DNA from: Allobosea sp. 67-29
GTDB taxonomy: Bacteria > Pseudomonadota > Alphaproteobacteria > Rhizobiales > Beijerinckiaceae
NCBI RefSeq assembly: GCF_001898115.1
Contig: NZ_MKSQ01000007.1
Location: 223,324-287,323 of the forward strand
Reading direction: 5' to 3'
DNA length: 64,000 nucleotides
Below the pieces are notes generated by a model that saw nothing but the letters and a program-made list of their open reading frames with translations, was not told the origin of the DNA and made no database searches. A program made the position numbers and the translations under genes. Below are positions 9,977 to 16,725 of the stretch, one piece after another. How positions within the stretch are numbered: position 1 is the stretch's first letter; each line of letters starts with the position of its first letter.

Positions 9977-10288
9977 TCAGCGCCCCATGATCACCACGTC
10001 GTTCTTGTGGGTCCGGCCGAGCATGGCCCGCGTCGTCTCCTCGAGGAGGTCGCGGTCGATCGAATCGTCCCGGACCAGCGTGAGTCTCTGTTCCCAGGAT
10101 TTGCGCTCGGCGGTCAGCGCCGCCAGTTCGACCTCCATCTCCCGCAGCGATTCACGGATCGCCCCGCGCGCCTCGAGGCCGCGTGCGCCGTGCTGCGCAT
10201 GGAACAGGAAATAGCTGACCGCCAGCGCCGACACCGCGTACAGTGCGAGCGTCACGAAGACGGAGCGAAGACCGCGACGGATGACCAT
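9977..10288 (-). CDS. ftsB: septum formation initiator FtsB/DivIC family
   Basis: A 103-residue single-pass membrane protein: short basic N-terminus (MVIRRGLR), one transmembrane helix (about 10-30), then a periplasmic coiled coil (about 40-68, heptad-like LREMEVELAALTAERKSW) and a C-terminal tail with DRDLLEETTRAML. That is the FtsB/DivIC pattern; FtsB joins FtsL and FtsQ to activate septal peptidoglycan synthesis. Its position directly before the pdh operon matches many Hyphomicrobiales genomes. Confidence 0.88.
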   Translation of the reverse strand: MVIRRGLRSVFVTLALYAVSALAVSYFLFHAQHGARGLEARGAIRESLREMEVELAALTAERKSWEQRLTLVRDDSIDRDLLEETTRAMLGRTHKNDVVIMGR

Positions 10289-10386
10289 GGTCAGACGCTA
10301 GGACGACGTGGTTTCCGGCCGGTTAACGTTTTTCGCAAACCGCCTTGCATAACGCCGCGGTCGTGGCGTCGCCTGCACCGAACATG

Positions 10387-10415
10387 TTGACCCCTGCCCC
10401 GCTCCTCCGTATGTC
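10387..10415 (+). promoter_or_regulatory. candidate tRNA-Lys promoter
   Basis: TTGACC (10387-10392), a 17-base spacer and TATGTC (10410-10415) are positioned so that transcription would start a few bases before the mature tRNA 5' end at 10429. The -35 is near consensus and the spacing is ideal; the -10 is moderate. Confidence 0.5.
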
Positions 10416-10428
10416 AGCGGGCCTGTGA

Positions 10429-10503
10429 GGGCGGGTAGCTCAGTGGTAGAGCACGTGACTTTTAATCATGTGGTCGTGGGTTCGATCCCCACCCCGCTCA
10501 CCA
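10429..10503 (+). tRNA. tRNA-Lys (anticodon UUU)
   Basis: A full cloverleaf can be drawn by hand: 7-bp acceptor GGGCGGG/CCCGCTC with one G-U pair, D arm GCTC/GAGC, anticodon stem CGTGA/TCATG with loop CTTTTAA (anticodon TTT at 10461-10463), T arm GTGGG-TTCGATC-CCCAC, discriminator A and an encoded CCA end. It decodes AAA and AAG as lysine. It stands alone; I see no phage attachment duplication or integrase next to it. Confidence 0.96.
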
Positions 10504-10623
10504 GCACAGCCCGGGTCCGGATCGCGGCACTCCCCGGCCCGGCCGGTGGCCGGTGCAAGCTTTCGCGGGCCTGAGGAAGAAGCAAGCGCGCTGCGCCCAT
10601 GAGCTGACGCGCCCCGTAGCCTG

Positions 10624-11451
10624 TCAACTCCACGGCCCCTGCTGGAAGCTCCAGCCGTCCCGCACCAGCCTTTGCGCGCCCTCGATCAGGCCCTGCAACG
10701 GGTTGTCTGACAGGATTTCGAGAACGACGGGCCCTTCATAGGCCTGCCGCCTCAACTCGCCGCCGATCGCGGTGAAATCGATCTCGCCGCTGCCGATCGG
10801 ATCGTGACGCCACTGGCCGAGCGGGCTGTCGGACAGGTGCACCGCGCGCAGCCGCGGGCCGAGCGTCGCGAGCCCCGCGACCGGGTCCTCGCCGATGGCG
10901 ACGGCATTGGCGACATCGTAGATCACGCCGACGTCCCGATACTCCTCCGCATCGAGGAAGCCGCGAATCGTTGCGGCATCGGCGAGCAGGCCTTGCGGAT
11001 GATTCTCGAGGCCCACGCCGAGGCCGCGGCGTCGCGCCTCCGCGACGATCGCCCGGAATGCGGGCCGAAAGCTCTCCATGAGCCGGTCGTTGGCTCGGGC
11101 CAACAGCGCGTGGCGGCGGCCGGAGCCGACGCAGACGTCGACGGCCCCCAGTTCGGCACAACGCGCGACGAGCCGGCGGTAGGCGTCAACGGCGAAACTC
11201 ACGACCTCGCTGGACGGGCTTGCCAGATTGATGTCGCTGCTGGCGAGGTCGCCGGCCACGACCCGCAGCCCGTAGCGCGCGATGACGGCGCGCAACCGTG
11301 TCGTGCGGGGGGCGTCGTCGCGCCAGGGGTCGAAATGCGGCGGCGCGGCCATGAGCTGCACGTCGCGGAAGCCGGCCGCCCCGAGCGTCTCGAACGCGGC
11401 CTCGGCGCTGTCCTGCCAGACGAAGCCGAAGGTGTGCGCGGCGAGTTGCAT
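10624..11451 (-). CDS. sugar phosphate isomerase/epimerase-like TIM-barrel protein
   Basis: This 275-residue protein of the xylose-isomerase-like TIM-barrel (AP endonuclease 2) superfamily has metal-site style residues in LGVGLENHPQG, GVIYDVANAVAIGEDP and LRAVHLSDSP. Members include sugar isomerases, inosose dehydratase and 3-dehydroshikimate dehydratase, so the exact reaction cannot be read from sequence. A longer frame exists upstream, but I chose ATG at 11451 because the family fold begins at MQLAAHTFGFVW and the preceding epimerase stops only 4 bases before. It is the last gene of the minus operon. Confidence 0.8.
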   Translation of the reverse strand: MQLAAHTFGFVWQDSAEAAFETLGAAGFRDVQLMAAPPHFDPWRDDAPRTTRLRAVIARYGLRVVAGDLASSDINLASPSSEVVSFAVDAYRRLVARCAELGAVDVCVGSGRRHALLARANDRLMESFRPAFRAIVAEARRRGLGVGLENHPQGLLADAATIRGFLDAEEYRDVGVIYDVANAVAIGEDPVAGLATLGPRLRAVHLSDSPLGQWRHDPIGSGEIDFTAIGGELRRQAYEGPVVLEILSDNPLQGLIEGAQRLVRDGWSFQQGPWS

Positions 11452-11455
11452 CGGA

Positions 11456-12355
11456 TCACAGGCTTCCATCGCGATAGAAGGTGAAGGTGCGCGCGATGCC
11501 GTCCCGCAGCGGCGTGAACGGCACGTCGGGAAGGACATCCCGCAAGGGTCCCTCCGCGATGTCGGGGGCAGAGGGCATCGCTGCGCCGCCGGTGCGGATG
11601 TCGCAATCCGGCGCAAACTCGCGCAGCGCCGCGATGACGTCCTCGGGCGTCGCCTGCTCGCCGATCATGTTGAAGACATGGGCTCCGGGAACGTCGTGCC
11701 GCAGGGCGCTCTCATAGGCTGCGGCGACGTCGTCGACATAGACCAGCCCGGCCGCCCCTTCATAGGGAAAGACATAGGCCTCGCCCCTTGCCGCGGCGCG
11801 GCAGGCCAGGCTCGGCCCCGCGCTCAGGCCGCTCTCGCGCCCGGGGCCGTAGACGACATAGGGCCGGAAACCGATGCTCGAGAGCCCGTGATCGGCGAAA
11901 TAGGCGCGTGCGCTGCCCTCGCAAGCGAGCTTGAATGCGCCGTACTGGGAGACCGGAACCGGATTCTCGCCGCTCTGCGGGCCGTAGACGCCGGCGCTGC
12001 TGGTATAGACGACCTTTGGGATGCCGTGGCGCAAGGCGGCCTCGAAGACGTTCAGCGTGCCGATCAGGTTCACCGCGGCGCCGCGGATCGGGTCCTCCTT
12101 GCAGGCCAGCGTCAGGATGCCGGCCAGATGGATGATCGCGTCGCAGCCGCGGGCGGCCGACGCCACCGCCTCGGCGTCGGTGATGTCGCCATGCACCCAC
12201 TCGCAGTCGGCCGCGAACCGGGCGCCGGCGATCGCCGCCAGGAGGTCGCCGCTCCCGGCACGGTCGAGGATGCGAACGCCGTCGCCCTGGCGCGACAGGC
12301 GGCGGCAGATCCAGGCGCCCAGGAAACCGGCACCTCCGGTCACGAGAATCTGCAA
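11456..12355 (-). CDS. NAD-dependent epimerase/dehydratase family protein
   Basis: An extended short-chain dehydrogenase of 299 residues. The N-terminal NAD-binding motif is TGGAGFLG, and the catalytic pair is the YxxxK in QYGAFKLACEG, preceded by VVYTSSAGVYG. Relatives convert nucleotide sugars, uronates or sugar acids. The start is TTG at 12355, supported by a strong Shine-Dalgarno AAGGAGGAGG (12361-12370, minus strand) and by the motif lying directly after it; the longer upstream frame is low-complexity shadow. It lies 50 bases after the IclR gene and 4 bases before the TIM-barrel gene. Confidence 0.85.
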   Translation of the reverse strand: MQILVTGGAGFLGAWICRRLSRQGDGVRILDRAGSGDLLAAIAGARFAADCEWVHGDITDAEAVASAARGCDAIIHLAGILTLACKEDPIRGAAVNLIGTLNVFEAALRHGIPKVVYTSSAGVYGPQSGENPVPVSQYGAFKLACEGSARAYFADHGLSSIGFRPYVVYGPGRESGLSAGPSLACRAAARGEAYVFPYEGAAGLVYVDDVAAAYESALRHDVPGAHVFNMIGEQATPEDVIAALREFAPDCDIRTGGAAMPSAPDIAEGPLRDVLPDVPFTPLRDGIARTFTFYRDGSL

Positions 12356-12405
12356 GCGAACCTCCTCCTTGAGCCGTCGATCCTGCCCGACGCGACGCCG
12401 ATGGC

Positions 12406-13263
12406 TCAACCGAAGAACGGGTCCTGCGACCGCCCTCGCGCCAGGCCGGGGCTCGCCGCCATGGCCAGCGACAGTTCGCGCGCAGCGCTCAGCAATTGCG
12501 GGGACAGCGACAGCATCTTGTCTTCGGTCAGCCTGATATGCGGGCCGGCGATGACCACGGCGCCGACAACCTCGCGCGTCTGCGGATGGCGGATCGGCGC
12601 CGCCGTCGCGTTCATCCACGGCGAGTAGGTCTGGACGACCAGTCCGAAGCCGCGCTTGCGTGCCTGGCGCAGATATTTGAGCAGCGCGGCTTGCGTCTGC
12701 GGGGCACGCGGCCCGAACTCCTCGCGCGAGCCGTAGCCTTGCCGTTCGACCAGGGCGATCGCCTCCTCCTCGGGAAGGCAGGAGAGCCAGGCATGCCCGC
12801 TCGCCGAGCAGGAGAGCCGGCCAACCTGCCCCATGTCGGGATCGTAGCGCAGGCCGAAGGGCGAGCCCTGCGACTTGGCCACCCAGACGAGATCGCGGCC
12901 ATCGATCAACGCGAGACGGACGAGTTCCGCCGATTCCCGCGCGAGACGGTCGAGGATCGGCTGGGCGAGGTCCGAGACGCCCGCTCCGGCCAGGAAGGTA
13001 AAGGCGAGCGAGGCGATCTTGGCCGTCAGCTCATAGGTGCCGTGATGGCGCTCCTGTCGCACATAGCCGTGCTCGGCGAGGCTGGCCAGCACGCGATGGG
13101 TCGCGCTGCGAGGGATCTTCAGGCGCTCCGCGATCTCGAACAGCGGCAGCCCGCGCGCGTTCATGGCGAGCAGCTCGAGGACGCCGAGTGTGCGCTCCAG
13201 CAGACCGCTCGGCGCGGTCTCCGTCGCCTCCGGCGGGACTTCTTCCTCGATCTGCTTCACCAT
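12406..13263 (-). CDS. IclR-family transcriptional regulator
   Basis: 285 residues. An N-terminal winged helix (about 23-85: LERTLGVLELLAMNARGL, then IPRSATHRVLASLAEHGYV) is followed by the IclR effector-binding domain (about 100-265), with SPFGLRYDPDMGQVGRLSCSASG. IclR proteins bind small carbon-source ligands and 15-bp TGGAA...TTCCA-type palindromes. Two such palindromes lie in the divergent promoter region at 14370-14415, so I infer that it controls both operons. The start ATG at 13263 follows the stop of the upstream oxidoreductase by 4 bases. Confidence 0.92.
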   Translation of the reverse strand: MVKQIEEEVPPEATETAPSGLLERTLGVLELLAMNARGLPLFEIAERLKIPRSATHRVLASLAEHGYVRQERHHGTYELTAKIASLAFTFLAGAGVSDLAQPILDRLARESAELVRLALIDGRDLVWVAKSQGSPFGLRYDPDMGQVGRLSCSASGHAWLSCLPEEEAIALVERQGYGSREEFGPRAPQTQAALLKYLRQARKRGFGLVVQTYSPWMNATAAPIRHPQTREVVGAVVIAGPHIRLTEDKMLSLSPQLLSAARELSLAMAASPGLARGRSQDPFFG

Positions 13264-13267
13264 GGTC

Positions 13268-14314
13268 CTATCCAAAATCCATCTCCAGTCGTCGTCTCTG
13301 GCGCGCCGCCTCCTGAACGGCAAGGGTGACTGTGAGCGTCCGGGTGGCGTCGGCGGCGTCGATCAGCGGCCGGACACCATTGCGGGTGACGTCGAGCAGA
13401 TGCCGAAGCTGGCGCCGGTAGGGGCTTTCCGGCTCGACCGGCAGCACCGCGTGCGTGAGGCCGGCGAACCAGCTCTTCTCACCGTCGTAGCGCCAGTGTT
13501 CCAGCGACGGCAACGCGAGCGAGCCTTCGGTGCCCGAGATGAAGTGCGAGTTCACCGGCTTCGCCTGCGGGGGGTAATTCGGCAGTTCGCCGGAAGCCAG
13601 GTCCCAGCTCCAGGGCGTCACCGCCGTGTCCGAGAGGCTGATCGTGACCAGGCCACCGTTCTCCAGCTCGAGCAGCACGGCAGCAGTATCCTCGACCGGC
13701 AGCCCCCTGACCTTCCCGGACGTAACCGCCTGCACGGCGGCGACCTCGCCGCAGACGAAGCGGATCAGGTCGATCTCATGGATCAGGTTGATCAGCACCG
13801 GCCCGCCGCCCGGCTCGCGGCGCCAGGCCAGGTCGAAATAGGCGTCGTGCTTGTAGAATGTGTACAGCACGGTGGCATTCGTCAGCCGCCCGAGCGCACC
13901 GCCCCGCACCATCTCGCGGGCCTTTGCGATCACCGGATTGTGCCGTCGGTGATGCCCCACCAGCACCGGTACGCCGGCGCTGGCCGAGGCGGCGGCGAGC
14001 GCCTCGCCTTCAGCCACGGTAACGGCGACGGGCTTCTCGATCAGGGAGGGAAGACCGCGGTCGATCGCGGCGAGGCCGATGTCCAGATGGGTCTGGTTGG
14101 GCGTCGCGACGATCAGGGCCTCGATTCCGCCGGCATCGAGCAGTGCGCCGTGGTCGGGATACCAGGCGAGGCCGCGCTCCCTGCAGAACTGGCGGCCCGC
14201 CTCGGTCGGGTCGGCGACGCCTGCGACCGTCGCGAAGCCGCTCCCGGCGATCACCTCCGCATGCATGCGGCCGATGGCCCCTGCCCCGACGATCCCGATC
14301 GACAGTGGGTTCAT
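13268..14314 (-). CDS. Gfo/Idh/MocA-family NAD(P)-dependent oxidoreductase
   Basis: This 348-residue sugar/inositol-type dehydrogenase has the N-terminal Rossmann motif GIVGAGAIGRMHAEVI, the family EKP catalytic motif in SLIEKPVAVTV, and the GxxxxH-type segment LINLIHEIDLIRF with the active-site His. The chosen ATG at 14314 has a GGGAGG Shine-Dalgarno; the longer upstream frame would run through the operator palindromes and is unlikely. It is the first gene of the minus operon, so it is presumably the most directly controlled by the adjacent promoter. Confidence 0.9.
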   Translation of the reverse strand: MNPLSIGIVGAGAIGRMHAEVIAGSGFATVAGVADPTEAGRQFCRERGLAWYPDHGALLDAGGIEALIVATPNQTHLDIGLAAIDRGLPSLIEKPVAVTVAEGEALAAASASAGVPVLVGHHRRHNPVIAKAREMVRGGALGRLTNATVLYTFYKHDAYFDLAWRREPGGGPVLINLIHEIDLIRFVCGEVAAVQAVTSGKVRGLPVEDTAAVLLELENGGLVTISLSDTAVTPWSWDLASGELPNYPPQAKPVNSHFISGTEGSLALPSLEHWRYDGEKSWFAGLTHAVLPVEPESPYRRQLRHLLDVTRNGVRPLIDAADATRTLTVTLAVQEAARQRRRLEMDFG

Positions 14315-14369
14315 GGCATTCCTCCCGAGGCATTTATGCCGTGGCGGCGCAGCCGCCGTCAACTGATAA

Positions 14370-14384
14370 TGGAATCCGATTCCA
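14370..14384. promoter_or_regulatory. IclR-type operator palindrome 1
   Basis: TGGAATCCGATTCCA is a perfect 7-1-7 inverted repeat. It matches the TGGAA...TTCCA pattern known for the E. coli IclR operator. It is 55 bases upstream of the minus-strand oxidoreductase start and overlaps a minus-strand sequence ending in ATTATC that could act as a -10. Confidence 0.7.
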
Positions 14385-14394
14385 ATTTTGAATT

Positions 14395-14423
14395 TTGAAG
14401 TGGAATCAGATTCCATTTATGCT
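14395..14423 (+). promoter_or_regulatory. candidate promoter of the plus catabolic operon
   Basis: TTGAAG (14395-14400), a spacer of exactly 17 bases and TATGCT (14418-14423) form a plausible sigma-70 promoter for the transporter operon. The spacer is filled by operator palindrome 2, which would let a bound regulator block polymerase. The substrate-binding protein gene starts about 80-90 bases downstream. Confidence 0.5.
14401..14415. promoter_or_regulatory. IclR-type operator palindrome 2
   Basis: TGGAATCAGATTCCA is identical to palindrome 1 except at the central base, and its centre is 31 bp away, about three helical turns, so dimers at the two sites would face the same side of the DNA. 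It occupies the spacer between the -35-like and -10-like elements of the plus operon. Confidence 0.7.
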
Positions 14424-14511
14424 ACAGCCCTGCTGCCGGTCGGCCCGCTGCAACGGACGGGAAACAAGAAATCGGCTCCGGCAAGGGAACGCCACAGCAA
14501 GGGAGGACGTC

Positions 14512-15780
14512 GTGACCGACGCTCGCAAACCAATCCTCAATCGTTCGATCGGGCGCCGCAGCCTGCTTCTCGGCGCGGGCTCGCTCGGCGCCGCCGGCCT
14601 GATCGCCCCCCGGCTGGGCATGCCGTATATCGGCAACGCCGCCGCGGCCGAGCCGATCAAGATCGGCATGATCTGGGCCAAGACCGGCAATATCGTCGAC
14701 CAGGCCGAATATCTCGCTCAGGGCGGCATGCTGGCGCTGGAGCAGCGCAACAACATGCTGCTCGGGCGCCCGGCCGAGCTCGTCTGGCTCGACGAGCCCA
14801 ACCCGCAGGGCGCGCAGCAGAATGCCGAACGGCTGGTCGGCGAGCACAAGGTCGCCGGCATCGTCGGCGGCGCACTGTCCTCCTTCGCGCTGGCGATCTC
14901 CTCCGTCGCCAACAAGGCGAAGGTGCCCTATGTCGCCGCGAACGCCGCGGCCGGCGAGATCACCGGAAAATCCTGCAACAAATATACCTTCCGGCTGCAG
15001 CCGCCGGTCGAGGTGCATACCCGCGTTCTCGCGCCCTATTGCAAGGACATCGGCAAGAAATGGTACCTCCTGACGGCGGCTTACGCCTTCGGCCAGGACA
15101 TCAAACGCTCGTTCGAGGAATATGCCAAGGCCAACGGCATCACCATCGTCGGCGCCGACGAGGTGCCGGTCAGCACGCCGGACTACTCGTCCTTCATCCT
15201 GAAGATCCGCGCCGCCAAGCCCGATGTCGTCATCGGCGGGCTCTCGGCCAGCGACCTGACCACCTATCTCAAGCAGTGGAACGAGCTCGGCATGCGCGGC
15301 AAGATCCCCTTCGCGGAGATCTCGGTCGGCAACACCGATCTGTGGGGCGTCGGGCCGGAGGCCGCCGACGGGCTCTACACCCTGACCTGGTACTACAAGA
15401 ACCCGAACAATCCGCCCGAAGAGCAGGCCATGGCGGCGGCCTATGAGAAGAAATACAACCGCCCGGCCGCCGACAAGGCCTGGATGGGCTGGCTCGGCAT
15501 GAAGTCCCTGCTCGACTCGATCGAGGCGGCCAAGTCCACGGACTCCGCGGCGATCGTCGCCGCGCTGGAGAAATGGCACGTCAAGCGCGGCGATCTCGAC
15601 ACCGGCTACCGCCCCTTCGACCACCAGATGGTGAACCGCCTGCTGGTCGCCGGCATCAAGCCGAAGATCACCGACAAATGGGACTACTTCGACATCAAGG
15701 CGGAGCTGCCGAAGACCCAGGCCGACATCGACGCGGCCTTCGGCAGCCAGGCCGACAGCGCCTGCAAGATGACGGGCTGA
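14512..15780 (+). CDS. Liv-type ABC transporter substrate-binding protein
   Basis: This periplasmic type I binding protein (Leu/Ile/Val-binding family) captures the ligand for the following permease. It has 422 residues, beginning with a Tat-like signal (IGRRSLLLGAGSLGAAGLIA) and a cleavage region near NAAAAEPIKIG, then the two-lobed LivJ fold. The GTG start at 14512 has the Shine-Dalgarno GGGAGG just upstream; a longer frame would place unlikely residues before the signal. Members of this family carry aromatic and alicyclic acids as well as amino acids. It is the first gene of the plus operon. Confidence 0.92.
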   Translation: MTDARKPILNRSIGRRSLLLGAGSLGAAGLIAPRLGMPYIGNAAAAEPIKIGMIWAKTGNIVDQAEYLAQGGMLALEQRNNMLLGRPAELVWLDEPNPQGAQQNAERLVGEHKVAGIVGGALSSFALAISSVANKAKVPYVAANAAAGEITGKSCNKYTFRLQPPVEVHTRVLAPYCKDIGKKWYLLTAAYAFGQDIKRSFEEYAKANGITIVGADEVPVSTPDYSSFILKIRAAKPDVVIGGLSASDLTTYLKQWNELGMRGKIPFAEISVGNTDLWGVGPEAADGLYTLTWYYKNPNNPPEEQAMAAAYEKKYNRPAADKAWMGWLGMKSLLDSIEAAKSTDSAAIVAALEKWHVKRGDLDTGYRPFDHQMVNRLLVAGIKPKITDKWDYFDIKAELPKTQADIDAAFGSQADSACKMTG

Positions 15781-15796
15781 CGCCCCGCGACCCGTC

Positions 15797-15821
15797 GGCC
15801 GGGGTCGATGCGATCCCGGCC
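15797..15821 (+). terminator. intercistronic hairpin after the binding-protein gene
   Basis: GGCCGGGGTCG (15797-15807) pairs with CGATCCCGGCC (15811-15821) through a 3-base loop, with one G-U pair, followed by a pyrimidine stretch TCCCTTTCTT. It may stabilise the binding-protein mRNA or partly terminate, giving more binding protein than permease, as is common in ABC operons. Confidence 0.45.
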
Positions 15822-15855
15822 TCCCTTTCTTCGCGCCTTCGCGGGAGCGTCCGCC

Positions 15856-16725
15856 ATGCTGGACATGATCCTGTCCCAGACCGTCAACGGTCTGGTTCTC
15901 GGCTTTCTCTACGTTCTGATCGCGGTCGGGCTGTCGATCATCTTCGGCCTGCTCGGCATCGTGAATTTCGCCCACGGCGCCTTTTTCGCGCTCGGCGCCT
16001 ATTTCGCCCTGGTCCTCGCCCGTGAGTTCGGCTGGTGGGCCGCTCTGCTGGCGCCGCTTCTCACCGGCGCGGTCGGCATGATCGTCGAGGTCGTGCTGAT
16101 CCGCCATCTCTACGGCAAGGAGCCGCTGCTCGGCCTGATCCTGACCTTCGCGCTGGCGCTGCTGATCGAGGCGATCCTGCGCATGGTCTTCGGCGGGGCG
16201 CCCCTGCCCTTCAGCGCGCCGCGCTTCCTCTCGGGCTTCGTCGAATACGGTCCGATCCTGCTGACCAAATACCGGCTCTTCGTGCTCGGGGTCACGGTCG
16301 CGGCACTCGTCGCCTTCTGGGCGTTCCTGACCTACACGCCCTTCGGCCGCATCATCCGTGCCGGCTCGCGCGATGCCGAAATGGTCGGCCTGCTCGGCAT
16401 CAACCTGCCGGTCGTGTTCAGCTTCGTCTTCGGCATCGGCTGCCTGCTGGCCGGGCTCGCCGGGCTGCTCGCCGCCCCGCTCTGGACGGTGACGCCCTCC
16501 ATGGCGGCGAGCGCGATCATGCCGGCCTTTGTCGTGGTCACCATCGGCGGTCTCGGCTCCTATGCCGGGGCCATCATCGCCGGCCTGCTCGTCGGCATCA
16601 CCACCGCGATGACCATCCAGTTCCAGCCCGAATGGGCCGGTGCGGCGATGTATGTGCTGATGGCGGCGATCCTGCTCCTGCGCCCGCGTGGCCTGTTCGG
16701 CGAAAAATGGGAGCGCTTCGAATGA
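15856..16725 (+). CDS. branched-chain amino acid-type ABC permease (LivH family)
   Basis: Inner-membrane permease of 289 residues with about eight hydrophobic segments. The LivH hallmarks are GLVLGFLYVLIAVGLSIIFG, the NFAHGAFFALGAY segment, and the cytoplasmic EAA-like region FGRIIRAGSRDAEMVGLLGI. I chose ATG 15856 because it has a GGGAG Shine-Dalgarno and gives the standard LivH N-terminus; an upstream in-frame start adds only a basic leader. Its stop overlaps the next gene as ATGA, so the two are translationally coupled. Confidence 0.93.
   Translation: MLDMILSQTVNGLVLGFLYVLIAVGLSIIFGLLGIVNFAHGAFFALGAYFALVLAREFGWWAALLAPLLTGAVGMIVEVVLIRHLYGKEPLLGLILTFALALLIEAILRMVFGGAPLPFSAPRFLSGFVEYGPILLTKYRLFVLGVTVAALVAFWAFLTYTPFGRIIRAGSRDAEMVGLLGINLPVVFSFVFGIGCLLAGLAGLLAAPLWTVTPSMAASAIMPAFVVVTIGGLGSYAGAIIAGLLVGITTAMTIQFQPEWAGAAMYVLMAAILLLRPRGLFGEKWERFE

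Noticed and set aside
10429..10503. tRNA-Lys as an integration site for an island
   Set aside because: No integrase or duplicated tRNA 3' end was seen within the accessory locus that follows.
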